This document shows positions 22,265-34,559 of a stretch of DNA of 64,000 nucleotides, piece by piece; within the stretch, counting starts at the first letter, position 1, and each line of letters starts with the position of its first letter. The DNA is from Megamerina dolium (Eukaryota > Arthropoda > Insecta > Diptera > Megamerinidae), in the NCBI GenBank assembly GCA_963854835.1, contig OY978530.1, positions 27,680,637 through 27,744,636 on the forward strand. Direction: 5' to 3'. A program made the translations under genes and the position numbers. Below the pieces are notes generated by a model that was not told the origin of the DNA, ran no database searches, and worked only from the letters and a program-made list of their open reading frames with translations.

Positions 22265-23529
22265 AAGGGTCATCCATTTCGCGGTTTCAAAAATATAGGG
22301 CTGGAATTCGACATCTGTCTTTTTCAGTTCAAAGTCTGACATTTGCGAAAACGGATCGCTTAACTATCGCACAACGCATTAAAATTGTAAAAACCTACAA
22401 AAATGGTGATTTTGCCACAGCCACATATCGTGCTTTAAGAGGAAATTATGGTTTACATAATCGTCCAACTACGCAAGCAATTGGCAAAATTGTGAAGAAA
22501 TATGAAGAGACTGGATCGGTTACAGATATTGTAAGGCCTGTGCATCATCGTTTCGCTCGTACCACCGAAAATATCGCTGCTGTAAGTGAAAGTGTTGCCG
22601 AAGACCCGAATGTGTCGATTCCTCTTCGTTCTCAGGAATTAGGCACATTATGGCGTATTTTGCATTTGGATCTACACCTACATCCATATAAAATCCAGCT
22701 CATACAACAACTGAAGCCAGCTGACCATTCACAACGTCGTAGATACGTCGAATGGGTGCTTGAACAACAGGCGGTGGACGGCGATTTTTCGAACAAAATT
22801 TTCTTCAGCGACGAAGCACATTTCTCACTCGGTGGGTATGTTAACAAACAAAATTGTCGTATTTGGGGTTCTGAGAATCCTCAAGTAATTGAAGAAAGGC
22901 CACTACATCCACAAAAAGTCACTGCTTGGTGCGTTCTTTGGTCCGGAGGTGTGATTGGACCTCACTTCTTCGAAAACGACGATGGAACGACTGTCACCGT
23001 CAATTCGGAGCGTTATGGTCATATGATAACCGACTTTTTTTTGCCTGCTATTGAAGAATACGACTTAGAGAATATGTGGTTTCAACAAGACTGTGCCACA
23101 TGCCACACAACTCGAGCGAATATGGCTTTATTGCAAGAGAAATTTTCTGGCCGCGTAATTTCTCGCCGTGGCGATATCAAGTGGCCACCAAGATCATGCG
23201 ATTTGACACCGCTTGACTTTTTTTTGTGGGGCTACGCGAAAGACCGTGTTTATGCAGATAAACCTTTAACTCTTGAGCACCTAAAAACCAACATTCGTCA
23301 CGTTATGGCTGAGATACCGCCCAATATGTGTCAAAAAGTGGTTGAAAATTACCTCAAAAGAATCGATGCTTGCAACAATTCGCGTGGTGGTCATTTAAAT
23401 GATGTAGTATTTCACACATAATGTCAACGTTCAAGCTTTATAATAAAAAAGAAATATCATGATAAATATAAATATTTTATATGTGTTTTATTTACATTTA
23501 CTTTTGAAACCGCAAAATGGATAACCCTT
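22265..23529 (+). mobile_element. mariner-like transposon, DDD type
   Basis: ITRs of ~27 bp: AAGGGTCATCCATTTCGCGG at the left and the complement of CAAAATGGATAACCCTT at the right. The TA target duplications are at 22,263-22,264 and 23,530-23,531. It is 1265 bp long with one long open frame. Confidence 0.9.
22336..23421 (+). pseudogene. mariner-like transposase, open frame without ATG
   Basis: An uninterrupted frame of ~361 codons. The N-terminal helix-turn-helix region reads TDRLTIAQRIKIVKTYKNGD and TTQAIGKIVKKYEETGSV. The catalytic triad is D in IFFSDEAHF, D in WFQQDCATCH and D in PPRSCDLTPLDFFLWG, with 36 residues between the second and third. There is no ATG near the expected start; CTG stands at 22,336 where ATG would fit, so I call it defective although the rest is intact. 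A decayed relative is at 31,620-32,410 on the minus strand. Confidence 0.8.
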
Positions 23530-23531
23530 TA

Positions 23532-23862
23532 AAACAACAATATTGTTGAGAAATCTATTGGCCGATTTAACACATAATCAAACTCATTCTACACCGATAT
23601 ATTGTGACAATCAGACAGCAATTTCTTTAGTTAAAAATCCTGAACCGTCAAAAAGAACAAAACGTATAGATATTTAATATTGCTACACCTGTGACATGTA
23701 CAACAAAGGAGAAATTGAGGTAACAGACGTGGAAACAACCAACCAGTTGGCTGATGCGTTAACCAATGCGTTGACAAAAGAGAAATTCCTGATGATTACA
23801 AAAGAATATGGTTTCTGCGACACATAAGATATAAGAAAAAAAGAGGGACTGTTGAATATTAC

Positions 23863-23863
<1 letters not shown>
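23532..23863 (+). pseudogene. Ty1/copia RNase H end and start of 3' LTR
   Basis: The translation gives TPIYCDNQTAISLVKNPEPS, KRTKRIDI, a stop, then KGEIEVTDVETTNQLADALT and LTKEKF: the C-terminal end of copia RNase H (catalytic Asp in CDNQ). The purine tract AAAAAAAGAGGG at ~23,835-23,847 is followed by TGTTGAATATTACG, the start of a copia LTR, cut after ~14 bp by (TA)n. Confidence 0.85.

Positions 23864-23943
<80 letters not shown>
23864..23943. repeat. (TA)n tract between copia LTR and RTE
   Basis: About 80 bp of TA repeat joining the truncated copia LTR to a 3'-truncated RTE copy. Confidence 0.95.
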
Positions 23944-23946
<3 letters not shown>

Positions 23947-24912
23947 CACCATCTTAGCTGTTCTTCCATTCGCTCGACATGACCTAGCCAGCGCAGCCGC
24001 TGGATTTTGATGCGCTTTACATGTCAATATCGGCATACAGCTCGTACAGCTCATGGTTGTACCTTATTCGGTACTCGCCACCAACGCAAATAGGTCCAAA
24101 GATCTTACGTAGGACTTTTCTCTGGAAAACTCCAAGCATTCGCTCATCCGAGGTGGAAATTGTCCAGGCTTCAGCGCCATATGTTAGGACAGGCATGATA
24201 GAGATTTGTAGAGTGTAGTTTTAGTTCTTCGAGAGAGAGAGAGCACAACTTCTCAATTGCTTACTTAGCCCAAAGTAGCACCTGTTTGCAAGAGTGATCC
24301 TTCGTAATATCTCCAGGCTGTCGTCATTACTGCTGGTAATGCTGGTTCCAAGATAGACAAAGTCCCTTACTACTTCAAAAGCGTAGTTGTCAGTTGTCAG
24401 TGACGTGCTGTCGAAGACGCCGGGACTCTTTGTTTGTTGACACTAGATTCTTCGTCTTGCCCTTGTTCACCGTAAGACCCATCCGACACGACTCTCTTTC
24501 TAACTCTGAGAACGCTACACTGACTGGTCGCGTATTCATGCCGAGTATGTCAATATCGTCGGCATACGCTAACAGCATGACACTTTTGTTGAAGATAGTG
24601 CCATTGTGTGTCGATCTGTTTTTCTTGGGTCTTCTCCAGGATTTTGCACAGTGTGTAAATCTGGTCGATGGTAGATTTACCAGGTCTGAAGCCACACTGA
24701 TAAGATCCAATCAGGTTGTGGAGCATGGGCTTCAATCTTTCACACAATACGCTCGATAGGACCTTGTATGCGATACTCAGGAGACTTATTCCACTGTGGT
24801 TGGCGCAAATTTGGGGTCTCCTTTTTTATGTACAGGACTGAGAACGCTGAGCCTCCAGTCATCAGGCATTCTTTCATCCGACCATATTCTCCTTATGAGC
24901 TGGTGCATGCAG
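23944..24912 (-). mobile_element. RTE LINE fragment with internal deletion
   Basis: Antisense copy of the RTE RT and C-terminal region. Its 3' part is missing: it ends within the ORF tail (the complement of AAGGTGTTAT) directly against (TA)n. A ~270-bp deletion near 24,602 removes the segment between the RT box QEKQIDTH and the codons before YADD. At its 5' edge GCTGGTGCATGCA occurs twice in tandem (24,899-24,925). Confidence 0.9.
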
Positions 24913-24916
24913 GCTG

Positions 24917-25575
24917 GTGCATGCAGTAGAATCTGTGTTCATACCTCGAGTGAATAAAATGGCGGAATCAAGAGTGTACCAACTACATCGATTCAACGGG
25001 CAGGATTATCAATTGCGGCGCAGACAAATGGAAATATATATGACGGAAAATAAACTCAAGCCATATATATTGGGAACAATGACTAGACCAGAATCTGACA
25101 CTCAATCATGGGATGAGAAGGATGCTGAAGCCCAAGCATTCATTATGAGGGGAATTGAATTGGAGCAGCTAAAATATTTATCGGATTGCAACTCTGCGGC
25201 TGAAATGTGGTCTAGGCTTAAAACAGTTCACTCTGAGAAAAGTGAACAAACGGCACAAGTATTGCTGGAGAAATGCATTAATTGTAAAATGGATGAAGTC
25301 GAAAATATGGTAAATTTCATAGCAAAAGTCACGTCGCTTGAAGGTTGAAGGACATGAATCTTGAGCAGAAGTAACCAATGATTATTGCGAAGATTTTGAG
25401 TAGTTTACCTACAAAATTTGATCATATTCGCACGGCTTGGTATGCTGTTCCACGTGCTGAGCAAAATATTGAACGTTTAACAGACCATTTAGTCAACGAA
25501 GAATCTTTGTTAAATATTCGTACAAATCATGTGGACAAGAACAACAACAATGCATCAAGAGCGGCGTACACTTGA
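24917..25575 (+). pseudogene. Ty1/copia gag fragment
   Basis: YQLHRFNGQDYQLRRRQMEIYMTENKL opens a copia-type gag (UBN2-like) with RGIELEQLKYLSDCNSAAEMWSRL and LLEKCINCKMDEVENMVNFI. After a stop and frameshift near 25,346 it resumes with IIAKILSSLPTKFDHIRTAW and ERLTDHLVNEESLL. No zinc knuckle or pol follows; gypsy sequence replaces it at ~25,580. Confidence 0.85.
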
Positions 25576-25579
25576 GGTT

Positions 25580-27063
25580 TGAGGTTTGAGCCTTTAATGG
25601 GAATAAAATTGCGTACAGCAACGGGTGAGGATGCACAAATTCTGGGTAAGATAAAAAAACGAATATCGGAAATTGCACGAGGGAACATGAATTCATTGTG
25701 GCTGACATCATCGACGACGTAATAATTGGTGATGATTTTATGATTGACATCGGATTTACGTTAGATTTAAATTAACGAATACTACGCTATGCAAATGTCG
25801 AGGTGCCATTGAACATCGGGTACAATCGTAGTGGGAACATCAAACCAAGAGGTTGCAGCAAAATCAGAAGCGGTGATTTGGGCACAGATGAATGTGGATG
25901 ATGGGAGAGGTAAGTTGTGGGTAGTGGAAACAGATAAAGAAATACCAAAGAAAAACATCATACTTGGTAGGGCGTTAGTGGAACCTAAAGAAATGGGAAT
26001 AGTACCGGTGCGAATATTAAATCCAACTAATACATCTACAGTTGTAAAGAAAGGAATGGTGATTGGTCACTGCCAGGAAGTTACTGCCGTAGTAGACTGC
26101 GAAAAGGGTTCGTAGATAAAAAGTGGAAGATTAGGAACTGTTAGAGCGGAATTAAAAGCTCAGATGGAAGAATGGGCAGGTGTGCTTACCAAAAAGAAAA
26201 AGCTTTACAACTATTGGAGAACTACATTTCAATCTTTCCTTCAAATGGAAAAACTGGAGGACGTGAAACATCACATTGACACCGGGGATTCTAGGCCAAT
26301 TCGTCAAGAACTACGACGAGTTCCATTGGCCAAAGGAGATGAAGCCATTAAGCTAATTACCGATATGCAGAAACAAGGTGTTATTGAACCTTCAGCGAGT
26401 CCATGGAGTTCACCAGTTGTACTGGTAAAGAAGATGGATGGAAGTACTCGATTCTGTGTGGATTACAGTAAGCTAAATGATATTACGAAAAAAGACAGCT
26501 ATCCACTGCCAAGAATCGATGACACTCTGGACACGCTATCTGGTGCGAGTGGTTCTCAACTCTTGATCTGCAAAGTGGCTACTAGCAAGTGGAACTTGGT
26601 AAGGCGAACAAAGAGAAAACAGCTTTCAGTATTGGCGATGGTCTATGGAAATTTACAGTGATGCCGTTTGGTTTATGCAGTGCGCCAGCTACTTTCGAAC
26701 GTTTGATGGAGCGTGTACTAAAAGGATTACACTGGAAAACGTACATGGTGTACCTCGAGGGCATTATCATGATAAGAAAAGATTTTAACGACCACCTGGA
26801 AGAGTTGAAAGTAGTATTTGAGCGTATACAATCAGCAGGGCTTAAATTGAATATGAAAAAGGGTTCACTCTTCAGGCGAAAAGTTAATAAATTTGGGCAT
26901 AAAATAACGACAGAAGAGGTACATTTCTACGAGGAGAAAGTAGCAGCAGTACATGAATGGCCTATTCCGGGGAATCTTCAAGAAGTTTAGAAGCTTCCTA
27001 GGCTTATGTACCTACTATAGGCGATTTGTTCCTGGATTTGCAAACATCGCAAGCAGTCTGCAT
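25580..27063 (+). mobile_element. Ty3/gypsy element B1: protease and RT remnant
   Basis: The protease region begins LMGIKLRTATGEDAQILGK and continues with frameshifts to IVADI..., then NIILGRALVEPKEMGIVPVRILN. The RT follows: [61 protein letters not shown]; a frameshift near 26,570; [20 protein letters not shown]; the catalytic YLDD is changed to YLEG; then the end SFLGLCTYYRRFVPGFANIA. RNase H and integrase are lost. It is closely related to the minus-strand element at 34.5-37.9 kb. Confidence 0.9.
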
Positions 27064-27072
27064 AAGTTAACG

Positions 27073-27318
27073 TAGATCACGAAGCGGCGTTAATCAATTA
27101 TCTGCTGAAATCAAGTGCCATGTATTACGGCCTGTCAACAAGAGACGCGCGAAATTTGGCAGCAGGTTTTGCTGAAAAATTGGAAATCGATATGCCGGAT
27201 AATTGGAGAAACGAAAAAATGGCAGGCAAAGATTAATTTCGGTCATTCATGAAACGCCATCCGAACTTGTCGCTTCGGAAGCCACAAGTAACAAGCTTGG
27301 CCCGTGCGACGAGCTTCA
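27073..27318 (+). pseudogene. pogo/CENP-B-type DNA-binding domain fragment
   Basis: The translation reads VDHEAALINYLLKSSAMYYG, LSTRDARNLAAGFAEKLE, WRNEKMAGKD, a stop, and [26 protein letters not shown]. This matches the CENP-B/HTH region common to pogo/Tigger-like transposases (AGKDWL..FMKRHP.LS.R.PEATSLARAT.FN). No DDE domain is present. Confidence 0.65.
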
Positions 27319-27329
27319 ATCGACACAAC

Positions 27330-27619
27330 GTCGGACTTTGGTAGGATTGGCAAGGAGTAATCTACTTTGAGCTGCTCCCCTGCGGTCAAACTTTTAATTC
27401 GTACCTGTACTGTCAAAAATTGGAACCACCTGAAGGAAGCAATCGGCCAGAAGCGGCCAGCTTTGTGGAATTGTGTTCCATTAGGACAACGTTAGGCCGC
27501 ACACATCAAATCCTGTCTATGGCGAATGATTTTGCTGGTGAAAAATTCGCCTCAAGAGAAGCTTGTGAAAATCGACTGTTTTTTGCCAATAGGGACGAGG
27601 GTTTCTATGAGAAGGGCAT

Positions 27620-27622
<3 letters not shown>
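27330..27622 (+). pseudogene. mariner transposase C-terminal fragment, deleted
   Basis: [25 protein letters not shown] is the mariner WWD.KG.I.YELLP box; after a deletion removing the second and third Asp, [26 protein letters not shown] is the C-terminal box. The fragment is cut off by (TA)n at 27,623. It is a different mariner lineage from the others in the window. Confidence 0.75.
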
Positions 27623-27662
<40 letters not shown>

Positions 27663-27681
27663 GTGTGTGTGTTTGCGTATG

Positions 27682-27751
<70 letters not shown>

Positions 27752-27779
27752 CATGTATATATATATTTGTATATATATA
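27623..27779. repeat. (TA)n tract with a (GT)n core
   Basis: TA repeats enclosing TTTGTGTGTGTGTGTTTGCG at ~27,658 and irregular TATG units. It joins a truncated mariner to the 5' end of an RTE copy. Confidence 0.9.
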
Positions 27780-28729
27780 AAACCCCGTTCGTTTAATACC
27801 GAACGGGGTTTCAGACAAGGTGATTCGTTATAGTGCGACTTCTTCAATCTTATTATGGAGAAAGTAATACGAGCTGCTGATCTGCGACATAATGGCTCTA
27901 TCTTCAACAAAAGTGTCATGCTGTTAGCGTATGCCGACGATATTGACATAATCGGCATGAACACACGAGCAGTCAGTGCAGCATTCTCAGAGTTAGAAAG
28001 AGAGTCGCGTCGGATGGGTCTTACGGTGAACGAGGATAAGACGAAGTAGCTAGTGTCAACAAAGAAAGAATCCCGACAGCACGTCACTGTGGACAACTAT
28101 GCTTTTGAAGTAGTAAGGGACTTTGTCTATCTTGGAACCAGCATTAATGACGTGTGTGAGTAATGACGTCAGCCGGGAGATATTTCGAAGGATCACTCTT
28201 GCAAACAGGTGCTACTTTGGGCTAAGTAAGCAATTGAGAAGTCGAGCTCTCTCTCGAAGAACGAAAACTACACTCTACAAGTCCCTCATCATGCCTGTCC
28301 TAACATATGGCGCTGAAGCCTGGACAATTTCCACCTCGGATGAGCGAATGCTTGGAGTTTTCCAGAGAAAGGTCCTGCGCAAGATCTTTGGACCTATTTG
28401 CGTTGGTGGCGAGTACCGAATAAGGTACAACCAGCTGTACGAGCTGTATGCCGATATTGACATAGTAAAGCGCATCAAAATCCAGCTGCTGCGCTGACTA
28501 GATCATGTCGAGCGAATAGAACAACATGCTCCAGCTAAGAAGGTGTTATATTCGGAACCCGCTGGAGGACGACGGAGATGAGGAAGACCTAACCTCCGAT
28601 GGAAAGACCAAGTACTGGAGAACCTGGCGGCGCTTGGAATTTCTAACTGGCGAAGAACAGAGATGGCTGGCGAAGCATGTTATTTTCGGCCTAAATCGAT
28701 ACTCGGTTGTTATGGCCAGTAAGTAAGTA
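27780..28729 (+). mobile_element. RTE LINE, 5'-truncated, fold-back 5' end
   Basis: Carries the RTE C-terminal third from just before RGFRQGDSL to the (TAAG)n tail, with stops (TAG at 27,834, TAG at 28,048) and a disrupted region near 28,150. [11 protein letters not shown] is present. Its first 32 nt form a perfect hairpin (12-bp arms 27,780-27,791 and 27,800-27,811): the inverted arm is a copy of the downstream arm that belongs to the ORF. Confidence 0.9.
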
Positions 28730-29241
28730 AGTTATGTGCACACAATTACAAGTATTTTTAACGGTCCAGATATTCGCCAAATGTTAAGGAGCTAAGACTT
28801 TACCAATCATTACATGCCAATGGTGCGATTGCTTGGAGTGAATTAAAGGTATAAGGTATATAGTTAAGGCTAAAACTTTCACTGAGGTCTTAGCAAGCAC
28901 CGTCATCGAAATATCCGTGGATATGCAAATAACCCTATGGAAGCGTTTTCTATAGCAAATGTTTATATGTCGCTAAAAGTAATATACATTTAATGAAATC
29001 TCATCTTGACTGGATACAAAGCCAACTCCGAATCTGATGAACAGGGAGAACGCTTTCACCGAAATGTTCCAATGGAGTCCCGGTACAAGGGAAAGAGTTA
29101 AACGACGTGATAGCTGATATATGTTGGTGGCTAAAGATCACTAACGAAAACTTGGACGAAGACTACCTTGAAGGTGAACACGATGATGATGATGGACACG
29201 ACCTTGGAAGTGAAGATAAAGAAAACAATATGTCACACTAA
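28730..29241 (+). pseudogene. second fragment of the uncharacterised multicopy family
   Basis: In shifting frames: FNGPDIRQMLR, LRLYQSLHANGAIAWSELK, MSLKV..., SDEQGERFHRN, ELNDVIADICWWLK, ending in a Glu/Asp-rich tail (DEDYLEGEHDDDDGHDLGSED) and a stop at 29,239. This is the family whose signature is FPENLGDVSDEQGERFHQDI; see 7157-7447. The function is unknown. The order of motifs matches full-length relatives as I know them. Confidence 0.55.
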
Positions 29242-30689
29242 TTTCTAATTTGTTAAACATTAACAAGCGATGTTCTCTTAGAAATATGTTAAAAATATAT
29301 GTAACAGAAGTCATATAAAGGCATATAAAAATATAAAAACACCATGGGTTTTGTTTACATAACGAATTATATATCAAATCAAAGGTAATTTTCTATGTTA
29401 TTGAAATAATATATTCAATTGTATAACTATTGTATAAAAATTGTTTTTCCTTAAATTTTTATACACAAAGTATATAAGTATGTACAATATATCAGAAAAT
29501 TTATTTATCTTTACAACGTTACCAATCTTTTAAAAATCGGCTCAAATTTTTTTGAAAGATAATATTTAAAATTTTCCAAAGATCTGACCGTTGACCCCTT
29601 TTGGCTGCTGTAATATAGTTTGCACAAAAACATTATTTTATATACCATTTAAATAAGAGAAAAAATTGAACCACGCCAATGTTTTTATCTTTTCTATTAT
29701 TTACATACATTAATGAAAGATAATTTTTTAATAAAGGTCCGATTTCGAACTTCGAATGCACATTTCTCTTAATTTCGAAAAATGGAGAAATTACTTTTTT
29801 ACTTATGTTTTAATACCTTAAAAAAATTGGTTTGGGCCATTGGTTTGGGCCAGTAAAACGTTTACATCTTTAAATAGTACAATATATTTGATTACCTTGG
29901 AATTCAAAATCTAGGAATGTTCGCAGTAAGAATACTTAAGTATAAATTTGTCTGCATTCGTTGATTTAAGTTTTAGCAGTCACTTTACCTCCATTTGCAA
30001 ACCGAATCTCGGTTTTCGAATTACCACATTGAATTCATTTCCAACTTGATTTTTTAGGTTTCTACGGGACACCTTAACCTTCAATGTGTAGGTAGCATAG
30101 TTTGCTAACAGGATGTATTATGGTAGAATTTGTAGTTCTCACAGTGACCACGCAGACCAGGCCATCCCTTCCGGTACTTCGGCCGGTAGCTGTCAGCAAG
30201 ATAAGCAGTTAATTTGTATGTGCTCCAGACCAGGTTGTGGCAGTTGCACGAATGGTTCAGCGATAAGAAAGTGGCCCGTAATAAGGACGTGTGTGAAGAT
30301 TTTTCAAGTATTTTGCAGAGACGAGACGTTGCGCTAGTATGCTATCCTTGGAGATTAGTATAGGGTGTTTGGTACGAACATTGCAAATGGAGTTTTTAAT
30401 ACTTCCACCAACATGAAAATCGATGAAGAACCCAGGAATGGTGAGAGTTTTATGATAGAATTTCTGGTTAAAGGTGTTTTGTTCTCTTCAGAATTTTATC
30501 AGAAAATTGTTGTTTTTGAAATCAGCGGACGTATAGGAATCATATATTTCCGCTGCTATGTATGATTTTATATACGATTACGTTTGTATTTCGCCTCTTC
30601 AATATAATGCGATTACACGCAGTAATAATGTAAATTACCTTATGTAGCTTTAAGTATCGATGGAGGAACTGATTGATCACGTCTAGTTG
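29242..30689. other. AT-rich DNA without recognised gene
   Basis: A long stretch with no supported gene. A GC-richer part (30,090-30,340) has a 74-codon frame with many cysteines but no known motif pattern. No LTR or ITR pairing was seen. Confidence 0.45.
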
Positions 30690-31560
30690 GTCAAGAACCG
30701 TTGTTGTATGTGTCTGTTAATGTCAACTTTGAAGCTTCTGGCTCCAAGCTATGAGTAGCTGCATCCACTGGATTATCTGGTGATGGCACGTGATTCCATG
30801 ACGAGCGAGGTATAAAGCCAATGATTTCTGCAACCCTGTTATTGAATCAGTCTATGCCATGCATTCAACATCATCGAGCATCATTTCCTTCATTCATCAT
30901 TGTCTTAACGGCTAGTTCCAGTCATGGATGGGACATTTGTTTTAGTAGTGCTACTCTAGTTTTTGCAGTGAATAGAAAAACCCTTGACTCACCAGCTGAC
31001 GATGTTTGACAATACACAGCTGCTGCATACGCCCTTTCCGAAACATCTATGAGCTGGAGCTTAGATGTAGAACTGGTGCGAAACCATAGCTGAATTTGGA
31101 ACTTATTAAAACCTTCTAAAATACCGAGACCTGAATGTGAGCTACAATCATCGATGACTTGAGAGTTATTATTAATTTCTTCCTTTGTTGTATCGGAACC
31201 AGCTATAAAATTATTGACATAAAAGTTATTTTTGATTAAAGATCCATTGTGAGATATATATCCTGGCCAGTAGCATGCAAACAATGCGTGGCCAAGAACG
31301 GTACACAGCCAGTACCATAAGTAACCGTGCAAAGTTTATAGTGTGTAAGAGGCTGACTAATATCATATTTATGATGCGTACTATATGAGTTTATGGTCTC
31401 TATCATCAGGATGCACTAGGACTTGGAGGTATATTTTGACTGTCAGCACACAATCCAATACGATATTTCCTAAAATTTATAAGCAACGAAGTCAGATCGC
31501 ATTGAAAGGCAGGACCAGCTGCAAGAATGTCGTTTAAGAATACTCCAGAAGTTCAGGATG
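30690..31560 (-). mobile_element. BEL/Pao fragment C: RT and RNase H
   Basis: On the minus strand: LNDILAAGPAFQCDLTSLLINFRKYRIGLCAD (RT), then SLIKNNFYVNNFIAGSDT where the catalytic VDD is changed to VNN, then LQLIDVSERAYAAAVYCQT and KTRVALLKQM (RNase H), and IPRSSWNHVPSPDNPVDAAT of the linker. Frames are broken. Gag and integrase are missing. Confidence 0.85.
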
Positions 31561-31619
31561 TTCCATTAATACGTGTGGTTCTTTGATTTTGAATAAAACG
31601 CAAACGGTTCGGAATTTTT

Positions 31620-32410
31620 CAAAATATTTTATTTCGTTCGAAAGACCACACAATAAGATTATATGTGGAAAATTAATTCGCGGATATGTTCACCGCGATT
31701 ACTCCCTAGATCTCACTCTTTCTGCCATATTCTTGATGACATTTTGCAGTATGACCTCCGGAATGGCCCGTATCGTCGATGTGACATTACTTTTGAACTC
31801 TGGAATCGTCTTCGGATCATTCAGATAGACTTCATCCTTAGTGTAATCCCACGGCGTCAAATCGCATGATCTGGGCGGCCAATTCACATCACCGCGACGA
31901 AAAATTACACGGTTGAGGCTAGTTGTGTGTAGTGTATCGCAGTCCTGTTGAAATTACATATCGTCCAGACCCTAAGCTTCAACCTCCGGCACAAAATAGT
32001 CCTCCAACGTAGTATCGTACCGCTCAGTATCGAAATTTTCGGTGAGGATGGAATCATCTTCGAAAAAATACGGCCCGATGATGCCACCACCCATAAACCC
32101 CACCAAACAGTGACTCGCGGTGGATGCATTGGCTTCTCAACAATGACGTGTGGATTTTTTGAGTCCCAGATACGGCAGTTTTGCTTGTTAATTGGCCGCC
32201 GAGGTGGAAATGATCTTCGTCCGAAAATATGATTTTTTGGAAAAAATAGACATTCCGGGAACTCGACGACACTTTCACTTACGGCATCAATATTCTCAAC
32301 ACTGCGTGCGTTCTGCACTCTGGGTGGCTTCGAAACATCAATTACGGACCCAGTTTGATAATATTTATTCGCAATCTTACGCACAGTTGTTTCACTAATG
32401 TATTGATTGC
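31620..32410 (-). pseudogene. mariner-like transposase remnant
   Basis: Antisense remains of a transposase related to 22,336-23,421: QYISETTVRKIANKYYQTGS, NKQNCRIWDSKNPHVIVEKPMHP, NWPPRSCDLTPWDY. Multiple frameshifts. ITRs are not identified. Confidence 0.8.
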
Positions 32411-32444
32411 GACCAAATTTTTGGTGAATCGATAGTAGCGATCG

Positions 32445-32751
<307 letters not shown>

Positions 32752-32879
32752 TTTTAATTCCATTTTAGTTCACATATAAGATATAATAATCTTTTACATG
32801 CGCAGAGTAAACATGAAATAACAACTTCAAAGATATTAACAACAAATTGCTTAAAAAATAAAGGAATAAAGTAATTGCT

Positions 32880-34517
32880 TAAAACTAAATAGGGCTGTCG
32901 AGAAAAGGGAAAAGAAAAAGAAAAGAAAAGAAAGTGCGTGTGAAAGAGAAAGAGAGAGAGAGAAAGAAAGAAAAGAAAAGAAAAGAAAAAAAAAATTTTA
33001 ATTAAGGTTTGTTAGAGAAATGTAGGAGAATTAAGTGCTTAAAGTTTGCCATAGTAACAGCATTTTTAATATGTACCGGAAGTGAATTCCACAATATAAC
33101 AGCGCTAACGAAGAATAACCTACTAGAATTTTTGAAATTAAAACTTGGTATAAGAAGATTTCTGCCTCTACCCGACTACAGAATTGAAGCTTATCATACA
33201 AGTACGCTGGACTCTGCGAGTGGATAAGTCTGTATAAAAAGATGCAATTTCTAGCATCAAGATAATTAGAAAAATCAACACCAAGAATATTTCCACTATA
33301 GGCCGAGACATGATCAAACTTTTTTAAACCGTAAATGTAACGAACAGCATTATTGAATGTTACACGTAATTTTTGCAAAGACCTGGAATCCAGCTTACTG
33401 TAAACAACATCAGAATATGTTAAAATAGGGATCAGCAATTGGAGAATTAATTTTCGTTTAGTTTCACATGGCACAAATGCTGCAGTCATTCTGAGGTTAC
33501 GAAGAACAGAATACGATTTACTCACTACATTATTAATATGGTCTTCACAAGAAAGGGAAGAGTTAATAATAAAACCAAGATTCCTAACCTTGCTCACAAA
33601 TTCAAGTTGGGTTCCGTTAAGAAAAATTGGTGAAATAGCATGAGAGTAAGATATTTTAGAAATTGGAAGAACATTCGATTTCAAGGGGTTCAACTGTAGC
33701 AAATTTACAGTCGCCTACTCGCCAATAGAACAAAGATCCTCATTAACTCTAAAACACAAATCCTCAACAAGACCAATAGGGCTTGACAAGTAAAGTTGAA
33801 GGTCATCAGCATATGCATGCATGTTGACATAACTGCAGACTGTAAAAATATCATTTAAGAATAATGAGAAAAGAAGGGGCCCAAGAACAGAGCCTTGTGG
33901 TACACCACTAGTTACCCTGTTAAAAGCAGAATAATCATTACCCACTTTAACCCTTTGAGACCTCTCCTTTAAATAACTTGCCATCAAACGAACAGCAGTA
34001 TTCGAGAATCCGAAGTATTGTCTCAGCTTTATACACAGCAGAGAGTGGTTAACACTATCAAATGCTTTTGAGAAATCCAAGAGATTCTAATATCATCCAA
34101 AATTTTTACTACTGCGGTGGAGCAACTGTTTCCAGCGCGAAAACCAGATTGAAGAGGAGATATGAGACCACACCCACTGATGTGACTGGAAATCCGCTCA
34201 GCCATGAGGGACTCGCAGACTTTTGATAAACATGACAGTATGCTTATTGGACGAAAATCAGCAGGTGTTGAAGGCATGGATTTTTTTGCAATGGGTATGA
34301 CTGTAGCCATTTTCCAAATTTTTGGAAAACAGGAGGAAGTAAAACAATGGTTAACAATGTGTGTTAGAGGACTAAATACGTAGGGCAATACCAGTTTAAC
34401 GAACTTAATAGCTATACCCATAGCAATTAGCTCAAATGGAGCACTCACGGTGTATTGGTGCATCTTACCTCGACTTTTCTTAATGAGACCTTTAGTCATT
34501 GCAGATTGTTTACACAA
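32880..34517 (-). mobile_element. CR1/L2-like LINE, 5'-truncated RT
   Basis: On the minus strand: PADFRPISILSCLSKVCESLMAERI and SGFRAGNSC (34,029-34,517); MDFSKAFDSVNHSLL, GVPQGSVLGPLLFSLFLNDIF and the catalytic AYADDLQLYL (33,715-34,080); then the C-terminal part FVSKVRNLGFIINSSLSCEDHI and PILTYSDVVYSKLD (33,031-33,702). YADD is intact but stops and frameshifts separate the blocks. The YADDLQLYL style suits the CR1/L2/Rex1 groups. The 3' flank has a (GAAA)n-like purine tract (32,925-32,995, plus strand). No endonuclease is left. Confidence 0.8.
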
Positions 34518-34559
34518 TCCTATGATGATCCTATATTTCCGAATCCTATGACGGTCATG

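Noticed and set aside
30113..30337. Cysteine-rich 74-codon frame
   Set aside because: Cysteine spacing fits no zinc-finger or toxin pattern I know, and there is no support beyond an open frame.
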